DNA from: Alphaproteobacteria bacterium
GTDB lineage: Bacteria > Myxococcota_A > UBA796 > CAJQPC01
DNA: 64,000 bases
Direction of reading: 5' to 3'
Assembly (NCBI GenBank): GCA_020632795.1
Contig: JACKEV010000011.1
Location: 248,001 to 312,000, forward strand
The notes below the pieces were generated by a model. That model worked only from the letters and a program-made list of their open reading frames with translations, had not been told where the DNA came from and did not search any database. Shown in pieces: positions 7,729 to 15,527 of this stretch (its first letter is position 1; every line of letters starts with the position of its first letter). Made by a program: the position numbers and the translations under genes.

Positions 7729-8626
7729 TCCGTCGCGGTGGGCAGGCCAGGGCACGCTCGATGCGCCCGATCATGCGGAGCCGGTCCGCGGCGACCTCGA
7801 TCCCGATCTGCTGCTCCGGGGTGGGCTCGACGGTCTCCGCCAGAGCCTCGAGGTGGGCCCACATCATCGGCAGCGTCGCGAAGGTGCCCTGCTCCGAGTA
7901 GGTGTTGTCCAGGCGATGGGGGTTCTTGTCCTCCACGATGCGGACGCGCCTGGGGCAGGTGTCGTCGAAGTCCGACACCTGCGCGGTGAGGACCCAGTGC
8001 CGGAGGGGCCCGCCCCGGTGCCGCTTGCACGCGGCCCGGGTCTCGAAGAGCCGGATCCCGAGGACCGTCGGCCGCGCGGCGTCGAGGTCGAAGCCATGCT
8101 CCTCGCGGGTCTCCCGGATCGCGGTCTCCTCCAGGGACTCCACGCGGACCGCGGCGCCGTGGTCGAGGAGGGCCTCGACGACCCGCAGGTTGAGCGCGCA
8201 CATGCGCGGGTTCCAGACCTCGGGGGGCTGACCGGGCTCCGGGCGGGCGTGCTCGGGGGCGGGTGCACCCAGCTCCTCCAGCAGGTCCAGGAGCGAGGCT
8301 CGTTGCCCCAGGTCGATGTGCGCCGGCACGGACCGGCCTGGCAGGGTCGCGATCAGATCCTGGGTCCCCCGCGGCAACGTGAGGACGGGGACGCCGACGG
8401 GATCGGTCTCGATGACGGCGTACCAGGGGGCCGGGGCTGCGCGGGCGGTCGGGTCGAAGACCGGCACGTCGACGGCGTAGCGCCCCTCGTCGTCGGCGAA
8501 CCACCGGCGCTCGGTGCCGTGGGCCAGGGTCCAGGCCAGCACCCCGGCCGGCTCACCGCTCGGCTCGGTGGGAAAGCCCGCGAGCGCGGAGAGCACCCGC
8601 TCCGCGCGTTCTCTGGACGACACCAT
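7715..8626 (-). CDS. Nudix hydrolase-domain protein
   Basis: 303 aa. A full Nudix box, GX5EX7REUXEEXGU, lies at 157-179: Gly157, Glu163, then RETREEHGF at 171-179. Nudix enzymes hydrolyse nucleoside diphosphates linked to another moiety; the substrate cannot be read here. About 135 residues precede the Nudix fold and show no motif I recognise, so it is longer than most single-domain Nudix proteins. ATG at 8626 is preferred because CGGAG stands 8 bases upstream; an in-frame GTG at 8647 is poorly spaced from GGTGGA. No signal peptide, so it is cytoplasmic. Confidence 0.75.
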   Translation of the reverse strand: MVSSRERAERVLSALAGFPTEPSGEPAGVLAWTLAHGTERRWFADDEGRYAVDVPVFDPTARAAPAPWYAVIETDPVGVPVLTLPRGTQDLIATLPGRSVPAHIDLGQRASLLDLLEELGAPAPEHARPEPGQPPEVWNPRMCALNLRVVEALLDHGAAVRVESLEETAIRETREEHGFDLDAARPTVLGIRLFETRAACKRHRGGPLRHWVLTAQVSDFDDTCPRRVRIVEDKNPHRLDNTYSEQGTFATLPMMWAHLEALAETVEPTPEQQIGIEVAADRLRMIGRIERALACPPRRISAG

Positions 8627-8681
8627 GTGCTCGGCTCCGCGAAGCACTCCACCCGGTCCGAGCAGGGTAACACGCCGGCAA

Positions 8682-10244
8682 TCAGTCGGCGGACAGGTTG
8701 AACCGCCGCGTCTCCGCCAGCTCTCCGCCGTGGGCCAGCACCCAGGGGCTCCGGTGCTCCACCTCGACCACCAGCTCGCCCTCGCTGAGCGCGCCGGCCC
8801 GCAGGGTGAGCGGCTCTCCGGCCCCCGCCTGCCCCAGCGGCGCCCCGTTCAGGGTCCAGGTGGCGGTCAGCGGGGCCTCCCCGGTGACGGTGAGGGTGAG
8901 GTCGCCGCCGTCGGAGGACCACGCGATGTCCTCGATGACATCGACGTGACGGAAGATGCGCCGCACGAGTTGCTCGGCGCAGACGTCGCAGAACCCGTAG
9001 ACCGAGGAGCGCATCCGGCAGGTCCGCGCCGGCCGGTAGAGGTCGTCGCAGTTGAAGGCGCTGGCGAAGGCGCCGATGACGTCGTCGTAGGCGTCCTCGC
9101 CGGGGGTGGGCAGGGGGGTGTCGGGGTCGACGTGGTGGGCCCAGGGCAGGTGGTCGAGGTCGTCGGCGATGTTGGGGGGCAGCCCGAGCGCGGGGCTCAC
9201 GAAGCAGAGGTCCTTGTTGTACTCATCCCCCAGCCAGCCCAGCAGGTGCCCGAACTCGTGCACACCGGTCTCCACCCACTCGTCGTCGGCGTTGGGGGCG
9301 GTGGCGTAGTGCATCGCGAAGCCGCCGTCGTGGGAGGTGTTCGCGATGATCACCGCCAGGTCCCAGGGCACGACGCTGGCCGCGCGGGCGACCTCCCACT
9401 GCTCGATCTGGAAGACCGCCGAGGTGCGGTAGTCGGCGCCCAGCAGGCGGTTGACCAGCTCCACCGCGAACAGGCTGCCGAAGGCGGTGTCCCGGAAGCC
9501 GCAGTCCCCGTCGGCGCAGTCGTAGGAGACCCCGCTCTCGGCGCTGACCGCGTCGACCCGGTGCACGTTGAGGCGGTGGGCGTAGGTGGCCAGGGGCTCG
9601 GCGGTGACCAGCCGGTCGGCGAGGGCCCGAGCGTCGTTGCGGAAGCGGGCCAGCTCGGACTGCCTGTAGCCGTCGCCCAGGATGACGATGTCGAGGCTGG
9701 ACTCTGGCGGCCCGCCCTGCCAGAGGGTGTCGTGGCCGACCACCGCCTCGGTGCCGGCGGGCGTGGGGTCGTTCGCCACGCTGAGGGGCACCCGGGTCAG
9801 CTCGGTCCACGCGCCGTCGTCGCCGCGCATGTCCAGCGCGACGAGGGCGCCCCCCTCCAGCCGGGGGACGTGCAGGGGGAAGTCCCCGAGCTGCGGGAAC
9901 ATCTCCAGCAGGTCCAGGCCCGCGAGGTCGGAGTAGAAGCCGAGGTACGCCTGGACCTGGGCGGGGCCGGGGACGGACCGGCGGGTCAGCTCCTCGCCCT
10001 CGGCGGTGAGGACGCGGTAGCGGAAGGCGGCCTCCAGGTCGTCCGGCGGGTCGACGTCGACGTGGAAGTCGCCGTCCACCGCGCCCGTGACCCGCACCGA
10101 GTCGCCGACGAGGTTGACCAGCAGGACCGAGGCCGGGGCCGAGGCCGGCAGCGGGTCGGTCGACGACAGGGTCCAGGTGACGGGCGTCTCTTCCACAGGG
10201 GGGTCGCCGCTGCAGGCCAGCAGGAGGAACAGAGGGAGCGTCAC
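8682..10244 (-). CDS. M64-family (IgA-peptidase-like) metallopeptidase lipoprotein
   Basis: 520 aa. The N-terminus MTLPLFLLLACSGD is a lipoprotein signal with Cys11. An Ig-like N-terminal region (about 20-190) precedes the peptidase domain, which opens with DIVILGDGYRQSEL, a hallmark of peptidase family M64. The zinc site is HEFGHLLGWLGDEY at about residues 328-341 (HExGH plus downstream Asp/Glu). A Cys-containing segment (CRMRSSVYGFCDVCAEQ) and a final Ig-like domain follow. It is likely an anchored extracytoplasmic protease acting on foreign or surface proteins. The GTG start overlaps the TGA of the upstream S58 peptidase by 4 bases (GTGA), so the two are translationally coupled. Confidence 0.8.
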   Translation of the reverse strand: MTLPLFLLLACSGDPPVEETPVTWTLSSTDPLPASAPASVLLVNLVGDSVRVTGAVDGDFHVDVDPPDDLEAAFRYRVLTAEGEELTRRSVPGPAQVQAYLGFYSDLAGLDLLEMFPQLGDFPLHVPRLEGGALVALDMRGDDGAWTELTRVPLSVANDPTPAGTEAVVGHDTLWQGGPPESSLDIVILGDGYRQSELARFRNDARALADRLVTAEPLATYAHRLNVHRVDAVSAESGVSYDCADGDCGFRDTAFGSLFAVELVNRLLGADYRTSAVFQIEQWEVARAASVVPWDLAVIIANTSHDGGFAMHYATAPNADDEWVETGVHEFGHLLGWLGDEYNKDLCFVSPALGLPPNIADDLDHLPWAHHVDPDTPLPTPGEDAYDDVIGAFASAFNCDDLYRPARTCRMRSSVYGFCDVCAEQLVRRIFRHVDVIEDIAWSSDGGDLTLTVTGEAPLTATWTLNGAPLGQAGAGEPLTLRAGALSEGELVVEVEHRSPWVLAHGGELAETRRFNLSAD

Positions 10245-11113
10245 TGCACCGCCTCCACGATGGCGCGGGCGACGCAGCGCGCTGCGGCGTGGCCCACGAG
10301 GCTGAGCATGATGGGGTCGAGGGGCTCGCCCCGGCCGGTGGAGGCCACGAAGACCGTGTCTCCGTCGAACGGGGCGTAGGCCGGGTAGAGGGTGCGCGCG
10401 AAGCCCGCGGCCGCCATGCGGGCGACGACGTTGGCCTGGGCGCGGTCCAGGGGGGCGTCGGTGGCGACCATGGCCAGGGTGGTGTTGCCGTGGAAGGCGG
10501 GTAGCACGGCGGCCTCCCAGGTGTCGTCGCCCGCGACCCAGGCCCCGGTGTCTGGGTCCCGCACCGCGCCGAAGGCGTTGACCGCCACGGCCGCGCCCAC
10601 GGTCCACGCCCCGACGGGGGCCGAGACGCTGCCCAGGCCGCCGGGCCTGGGCACGCCGGTGACGCTGGCCACCGTGGCCCCCGCGCCCGCGCCCACCCGC
10701 CCGGTGGGCAGGGGGGCGTCTGAGGCCCCGGCCGCCGCCGTGTAGCCGGCGTCCCGATCGGGCCGGGGGCGCCCCTCCTTGAGGTCGAACAGGATGGCCG
10801 CAGGCACCAGGGGCACCGGCGCCACGCTGGTGGGGAAGCCCACGCCCTGCTCGGCGAGCCAGGCCATCACCCCGTCCGCCGCGGCCAGCCCGAAGGCCGA
10901 GCCGCCAGCGAAGCAGAAGCCGTGCACCCGCCCCGCCAGGTGGGTGGGATCGAGCAGGCCCAGCTCCCGGCTGCCCGGGGCGTGGCCGGGGACGAAGCCC
11001 CCGGCGATCGCGCCCTCCAGGAAGAGCGCGACGGTCACGCCGGTCTCGCCGCCAGGGTGGGTCCAATGCCCGGCGCGGACACCCGGGACTGCGGTGAGGG
11101 TCGGGTTCTTCAT
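10241..11113 (-). CDS. P1 family (S58, DmpA-like) autoprocessing peptidase
   Basis: 290 aa. Family features are GVRAGHWT at the N-terminus, GGSAFGLAAADGVM at 70-83 and FHGNTTLAMVATDAPL at 207-222. S58 enzymes are Ntn-type hydrolases that cut themselves before a Ser/Thr nucleophile, here most likely Thr211 or Thr212 after Asn210. DmpA releases N-terminal amino acids from peptides and D-amino-acid amides. No export signal, so probably cytoplasmic, while its operon partner is an exported M64 peptidase; a shared role in peptide breakdown is an inference. The start at 11113 faces the PP2C operon across a 97 bp divergent region. Confidence 0.85.
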   Translation of the reverse strand: MKNPTLTAVPGVRAGHWTHPGGETGVTVALFLEGAIAGGFVPGHAPGSRELGLLDPTHLAGRVHGFCFAGGSAFGLAAADGVMAWLAEQGVGFPTSVAPVPLVPAAILFDLKEGRPRPDRDAGYTAAAGASDAPLPTGRVGAGAGATVASVTGVPRPGGLGSVSAPVGAWTVGAAVAVNAFGAVRDPDTGAWVAGDDTWEAAVLPAFHGNTTLAMVATDAPLDRAQANVVARMAAAGFARTLYPAYAPFDGDTVFVASTGRGEPLDPIMLSLVGHAAARCVARAIVEAVQ

Positions 11114-11157
11114 CCCCGGGAGCGTATCCGGTTTCTGCGGCGTGGACAGTAAATTGC

Positions 11158-11186
11158 TTGACGACTTTAATTAGAGTCACTATGAC
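11158..11186 (+). promoter_or_regulatory. promoter of the PP2C-kinase-hydrolase-vWA operon
   Basis: TTGACG (11158-11163), 17-base spacer, TATGAC (11181-11186), ending 24 bases before the ATG at 11211. It sits in an AT-rich patch quite unlike the flanking sequence and overlaps two tandem palindromic boxes. The ribosome binding site is AGGAGA at 11200-11205. Confidence 0.6.
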
Positions 11187-11199
11187 TTTATTAGAAGTC
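11163..11199 (+). promoter_or_regulatory. tandem palindromic boxes over the PP2C operon promoter (putative operator)
   Basis: Two related 16-mers, GACTTTAATTAGAGTC (11163-11178) and GACTTTATTAGAAGTC (11184-11199), begin exactly 21 bp apart, two helical turns. Each is itself dyadic: GACT/AGTC arms in the first, GACTT/AAGTC in the second. The first fills the spacer between -35 and -10 and the second overlaps the -10, the arrangement expected of a repressor bound as two cooperating dimers. Confidence 0.55.
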
Positions 11200-11210
11200 A
11201 GGAGACATTC

Positions 11211-11951
11211 ATGAACGAGCAGTTCCTGGTCAGCGGCGGCAGCGTCCCCGGGCGAGAGCACGCCCGCCTCCACCGCAACAACCAGGACGGCCTGGCCCTC
11301 CGCGTCACCGCCGAGCGTGTGGTGGCGGTGGTCACCGATGGCTGCTCCTCGGGTCGCTTCAGCGAGGTCGGGGCGCGGCTGGGGGCCTTCCAGCTCGCCG
11401 AGCTGGCCCTCTCCATCCCCATGGGGGACCCCCAGGACTTCGCGGACGCGCTGCAGGCGGGGCTCGTCGACTGGCTGGGCGGGCTCGCGGGGGGGCTGTC
11501 CGGGGCCTCGTCCCTGGCGCAGCGGGTCGCCGACTTCGGGCTGTTCACCTGGCTCGCGGCGGTCGTGACCGCCGATCAGGCCGTGGTCATCGGGCTCGGC
11601 GACGGGGCGTTCGCCCACGACGGCCGGCTGGTCTGCCTCGACCCGGGGCCGGACAACGCGCCGGCCTACGCCGGCTACGCCCTGGTGGACGCCGCAGACC
11701 TCACCGCCGAGATCGGCGTGCGCCCGGCGGTCCACCTGGTCGCCCCGACCGCCGAGGTCGACGCCCTGCTCGTGGCCACCGATGGCCTGACCGACGCCCC
11801 CGAGCTGGCCGCCGAGCTGTGCGCGGACCCTCGGTACGCGAAGAACCCCTTCTGCCTGCACCGCCGCCTTGTGGTCCTGGGCCCCAACGCGCGCCGCCTG
11901 CCCGACGACACCACCGTCGCGCTGCTCCGGCGCAGGGACGGTGCGCGGTGA
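11211..11951 (+). CDS. PP2C-type protein phosphatase (TerY-P/YegK-like)
   Basis: 246 aa. Metal-binding aspartates of the PP2C family are in place: Asp26 in NNQDG, Asp43 in VVTDGCSSGRFSEVGA, Asp131 in GLGDGAF, Asp191 in VATDGLTD, and DD at 232-233 before TTVALL. The VTDGCSS...SEVGA variant is typical of the compact PP2C proteins that accompany TerY-type vWA proteins. It should dephosphorylate Ser/Thr residues set by the kinase encoded next. It is the first gene of the operon; its TGA overlaps the kinase GTG (GTGA). No signal or membrane segment, so it is cytoplasmic. Confidence 0.85.
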   Translation: MNEQFLVSGGSVPGREHARLHRNNQDGLALRVTAERVVAVVTDGCSSGRFSEVGARLGAFQLAELALSIPMGDPQDFADALQAGLVDWLGGLAGGLSGASSLAQRVADFGLFTWLAAVVTADQAVVIGLGDGAFAHDGRLVCLDPGPDNAPAYAGYALVDAADLTAEIGVRPAVHLVAPTAEVDALLVATDGLTDAPELAAELCADPRYAKNPFCLHRRLVVLGPNARRLPDDTTVALLRRRDGAR

Positions 11952-13729
11952 AGCTCTCCCTGAACGGACAGACCTTCACGCCCCGCCCCCAGGAGCTGCT
12001 GGGCCAGGGCGGCGAGGCCTGCGTCTACCGCTTCAACGGCGAGGCGGTGAAGCTCTACCACACCAAGGACGACGCCGAGCTGTCGACCCGGGGGACCAAG
12101 CTGGACGCGCTCGCCGGTCGGACCTGGCCCGCCGAGGTGCTCGCGCCCCGCGCCCTGCTCCGCGACGCGAAGGGCCGCACCCGGGGCTTCTCGATGGAGT
12201 TGCTGTCGGGGGCGACCGACTTCCGGCGCCTGGGGCAGCGCAAGTGGCGGGACGGGCGGCTGACCAGCGCGCAGGTGATGGCGCTGTTCCGGCAGGCTGC
12301 GCGGCTGCTGGACGCCCTGCACGGCCAGGGCGTGGTGGTGGGCGACCTCAACGACGCGAACCTCGTGTTCTGCGGGGACCGGGTGCGGCTCATCGACGCC
12401 GACTCGCTGCACCTGCGCAGCCACCCCTGCACCGTGGCCCACGAGCGCTTCCTGGCGCCGGAGCTGTACGGGGTGGACCTCTCCCGAAGCGCGGCGTTCT
12501 CGGCGCGCACCGACTGGTACGCCTTCGCGGTGCAGCTCTTCGCCAGCCTGCTCTACGTGCACCCCTACGGCGGCGTGCACCCCTCCTCCCCCACCCTGCT
12601 GCACCGGGCCCAGGCCGGGCACAGCGTGCTGCGAGGCGACGTGAAGACGCCCAGGACCGCCCTTGATCCTCGGGTCCTGCCCGATGTCCTGCACGCCTGG
12701 TTCGACCGCACCTTCGAGGCCGGCGAGCGCAGCCGCCCTGACCCGAACTGGCTCAAGGCCCCCTGGCGGCGCTGCACCTGCGGGGTGGAGTACGGCGGGC
12801 GCGCCTGCCCGGCCTGCACCACCACGGTGTCCACCGCGCCCCGGGGCGTCTCCCAGCAGATCGTGCACGGAGACTGCCGCGCGGTGCGCCTGTTCCGGGG
12901 CGGCCCCATCCTGGCGGCCTGCATGCAGGGGCGGCTGCGCTACGTCTACCTGGACGGCGACACCCTGCGCCGCGAGGACGGCCGGGCGGTGGGCGTCGCG
13001 GGCTTGAGCCCGGACGCGGTCATCGCCATCGCCGGGGCGGTCACCTGGATCGGCGAGGGTCGCACCCTCACCGGCTACGTCGACGGGCAGGCCCGCTTCC
13101 GACACTTCTGCGACGTCCACCAGGGCCAGAGCGCCTTCGCGGCCTCCCCCCGCGGGGTGGTCACCCTGGAGGGGGACTGGCTGGTGGACCGCACCACCGG
13201 GCGCCGTCTGGGCACCGCGCTGGGGCGGCAGACCCGGCTCTTCGCGGGCGAGCGCATCGGCTACCTGTTCTACCGCCCCGGGCGGCTGACCGTGCACGCC
13301 CTGTTCCGGCCGGACCGACCCGGGCTGATCAACGCCGCGCTGCCTCCCTTCGAGGGCCGCCTCATCGACGTCGACGCGCAGTTCTCCGACTCGCATGTGC
13401 TGGTGTGGGCGCTGACGGAGGCCGGCGGCGCGCGGCGGGCGGGCTTGTGGCTGCTGGACCACCGGGGGCAGCTCGTGGCCGACCGGACCGGACCGGCCGA
13501 CGCCGACCCGCTGCTGTGCGCGCCCCGCGCCCTGGCTGGCGGCACCGTGGCCCTGGCCGGCCCCGACGGGCTGGTCGCGATGGCCGCCGACGGCGGGCGC
13601 CTCGTGCCCGGCCGTCTGTTCCCGGACACCCGCTCCTTCGTGGGCGCCGACATGACCCTCTTCCCAGGGCCCTCGGGCTCCCTCTACACCCTCAACCACC
13701 GCGAGATCCATCAGATCTCGCTGTCCTGA
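11948..13729 (+). CDS. protein kinase with zinc ribbon and C-terminal propeller-like domain (YegI-like)
   Basis: 593 aa. The kinase-like domain has a glycine loop GQGGEACVY (19-27), Lys35 in AVKLY, an atypical catalytic loop VGDLNDANLV (Asp133, Asn138) lacking the usual HRD, Asp150 in LIDAD in place of DFG, and APEL at 170-173. The VGDLN loop is characteristic of kinases in TerY-P triads. A CxC-x8-CxxC zinc ribbon (Cys276, 278, 287, 290) separates it from about 300 residues of short beta strands, possibly a propeller. No transmembrane helix is seen. The GTG start at 11948 overlaps the PP2C stop by 4 bases. The likely partner substrate is the vWA protein or the cysteine hydrolase of the same operon. 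Confidence 0.8.
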   Translation: MKLSLNGQTFTPRPQELLGQGGEACVYRFNGEAVKLYHTKDDAELSTRGTKLDALAGRTWPAEVLAPRALLRDAKGRTRGFSMELLSGATDFRRLGQRKWRDGRLTSAQVMALFRQAARLLDALHGQGVVVGDLNDANLVFCGDRVRLIDADSLHLRSHPCTVAHERFLAPELYGVDLSRSAAFSARTDWYAFAVQLFASLLYVHPYGGVHPSSPTLLHRAQAGHSVLRGDVKTPRTALDPRVLPDVLHAWFDRTFEAGERSRPDPNWLKAPWRRCTCGVEYGGRACPACTTTVSTAPRGVSQQIVHGDCRAVRLFRGGPILAACMQGRLRYVYLDGDTLRREDGRAVGVAGLSPDAVIAIAGAVTWIGEGRTLTGYVDGQARFRHFCDVHQGQSAFAASPRGVVTLEGDWLVDRTTGRRLGTALGRQTRLFAGERIGYLFYRPGRLTVHALFRPDRPGLINAALPPFEGRLIDVDAQFSDSHVLVWALTEAGGARRAGLWLLDHRGQLVADRTGPADADPLLCAPRALAGGTVALAGPDGLVAMAADGGRLVPGRLFPDTRSFVGADMTLFPGPSGSLYTLNHREIHQISLS

Positions 13730-13741
13730 CAGGAGAAAGCC

Positions 13742-14713
13742 ATGCAGCTCTCCCCCCCGTCCTTCTACGACCCCAACGCGGTCGGATCCCTGTACATGGA
13801 GCGCGCGGACCGCGTCGCCGAGGAGGCCTCCCGCTGGCGCGAGCAGGTGGGCATCGCCCCCGCCGGCCAGGACCGGCTGCGCATCGCGGCCTTCGGCATC
13901 GACTGCCAGGTCGGCTTCTGCGTGCCGGGCGCGAGCCTGTTCGTGCCGGGTGCGGTGGATGACACACGGCGCACGGTCGAGTGGATCTACCGGAACCTCG
14001 ACAAGCTCACCGGCCTGCACTTCTCGATGGACACCCACCGCATCTTCCAGATCTTCCACCCCGCCTGGTGGACCGACGCGCAGGGCAAGCACCCCGACCC
14101 GCTGACCCCCATCACCCACGAGGACGTGCGCAAGGGCCGCTGGATCCCCATCGCCCACCCCAAGGCCTGCCTGGAGTACACCGCCAAGCTCGAGGCCAGC
14201 GGCAAGTACGTGCTGACCATCTGGCCCTACCACACCCTGCTCGGCGGCCTCTCCCACGCCCTGGAGCCCACGCTCATGGAGGCCGCGCTCTTCCACGCGG
14301 TCGCCCGGCGCCGGCAGACCCACTTCGAGACCAAGGGCACCCACGCGATGACCGAGAACTACTCGGTGCTCGCGCCCGAGGTCACCGAGCTCTCCGGCCA
14401 GGCGGTGGGCGGCTTCAACGCGCCCTTCTTCCGGATGCTCATGGAGTACGACCGCATCTACATCTTCGGCCAGGCCAAGAGCCACTGCGTGCTCTCCACC
14501 CTGCAGGACATCCGGGACCACGTGCAGGCCACCGACCCCGGCCTCGCCGACCGGGTCTACATCCTGGAGGACGCGATGAGCCCCGTGCCCGCGCCGCCCC
14601 TGAACCCGCTGCCGCCCTCGCTGGACTTCCCGCGCATCGCGGACGAGGCGATCGAGCAGTTCCGCGCCGCGGGCATGCACATCGTCAAGACCACCGACCC
14701 CATCGTGTGTTGA
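13742..14713 (+). CDS. isochorismatase/nicotinamidase-family cysteine hydrolase
   Basis: 323 aa, longer than the usual 180-220 aa of this fold. The triad is complete: Asp54 in FGIDCQVGF, Lys198 in TKGTH, Cys249 in AKSHCVLST. The metal site is also present: Asp97-x-His99 and His106 (FSMDTHRI...FHP), as in nicotinamidases. The extra length is an N-terminal helix region and an insertion containing the TIWPYHTLLGG block, which suggests a distinct subfamily. Nicotinamidase-type enzymes hydrolyse amides such as nicotinamide; the substrate here is unknown. The ribosome binding site is AGGAG before ATG at 13742. It is not a standard member of the TerY-P triad, making this operon unusual. Confidence 0.85.
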   Translation: MQLSPPSFYDPNAVGSLYMERADRVAEEASRWREQVGIAPAGQDRLRIAAFGIDCQVGFCVPGASLFVPGAVDDTRRTVEWIYRNLDKLTGLHFSMDTHRIFQIFHPAWWTDAQGKHPDPLTPITHEDVRKGRWIPIAHPKACLEYTAKLEASGKYVLTIWPYHTLLGGLSHALEPTLMEAALFHAVARRRQTHFETKGTHAMTENYSVLAPEVTELSGQAVGGFNAPFFRMLMEYDRIYIFGQAKSHCVLSTLQDIRDHVQATDPGLADRVYILEDAMSPVPAPPLNPLPPSLDFPRIADEAIEQFRAAGMHIVKTTDPIVC

Positions 14714-14723
14714 GGAGGACATC

Positions 14724-15527
14724 ATGCCCAGTCAGACTTCCATCACTCCGACCTCCCTCCCCGGGCTGTTCGACGGCGCGGCCAGCGCGGGGCTGCTCGG
14801 CCCCGGCAGCCGCAGCCTGCTCTCCGGGGACCTGGGCGCGGTCGTCGTCGCCGGGGCCGCGGGCGCGGACCTCGAGGACATCATGGCCTGCGACGTCACG
14901 CTGGTGACCGTGCTGATCGACTCCAGCTCGTCCATCGGCTGCGGCGGGCTGGAGCAGGCGGTGCGGGACGGCCAGAACGCCCTGCTGGACGCCTTCGCGG
15001 CCAGCTCTGCGGCCGACGACATCCTGGTGGCGCTGTGGACCTTCAACGACAACCGCAGGGTGGTGCACAGCTACGTGCCCGTGGGCGACGCCAAGCGGCT
15101 GGACCAGCACAGCTACCGGGCCTCCGGGGGCACCGCGCTGTACGACGCCTGGTGTGACGCCCTGGCCGCGAACGTGGCCTACGCACAGACGCTGCGGGAC
15201 GGCGGGACCCCCTGCCGCAGCGTGGTGGTGGTGGTGACCGACGGCGAGGACGTGTGCTCCAAGCGCAAGGTGGGCGACTGTCGCAAGTTGAGCGCGGATC
15301 TGCTCAAGAGCGAGCAGTTCGTGCTGGCCTTCGTGGGCGTGGGCAGCGAGGCCGACTTCCGCCGGGTGGCGAAGCGCATGGGCGTGCCGGACGACTGTGT
15401 GCTGGTGTCCGCCCAGGCCACCCCCAAGGCGATCCGCCAGGCCTTCCACATGGTCAGCCAGTCGACCATCCGGGCGTCCCAGGGGCTGGTGCGCCCCGGG
15501 CTGCAGGCGGGCTTCTTCGGGCCGTGA
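14724..15527 (+). CDS. von Willebrand factor A domain protein (TerY/YegL-like)
   Basis: 267 aa. The MIDAS is intact: Asp66-x-Ser68-x-Ser70 in LIDSSSSIG, Thr137 in SGGTALYD and Asp173 in VTDGEDV. There is no signal peptide or membrane helix, so like TerY it should act in the cytoplasm as a metal-dependent scaffold. Cysteines are relatively frequent (for example CGG, DAWC, PCRS, VCSK). The start follows GAGGAGG at 14713-14719, 10 bp after the hydrolase stop. It is the last gene of the four-gene operon and overlaps the convergent radical SAM gene by 74 bp. Confidence 0.85.
   Translation: MPSQTSITPTSLPGLFDGAASAGLLGPGSRSLLSGDLGAVVVAGAAGADLEDIMACDVTLVTVLIDSSSSIGCGGLEQAVRDGQNALLDAFAASSAADDILVALWTFNDNRRVVHSYVPVGDAKRLDQHSYRASGGTALYDAWCDALAANVAYAQTLRDGGTPCRSVVVVVTDGEDVCSKRKVGDCRKLSADLLKSEQFVLAFVGVGSEADFRRVAKRMGVPDDCVLVSAQATPKAIRQAFHMVSQSTIRASQGLVRPGLQAGFFGP

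Noticed and set aside
4984..7755. 923-codon minus-strand frame opposite the kinase operon
   Set aside because: Arg/Gly/Pro-rich translation with no motif, while the plus strand encodes a complete kinase and its secreted partner.
11675..14725. 1016-codon minus-strand frame opposite the PP2C/kinase operon
   Set aside because: It is made of Val/Gly/His-rich antisense sequence; the plus strand has four well-defined enzymes with ribosome binding sites.
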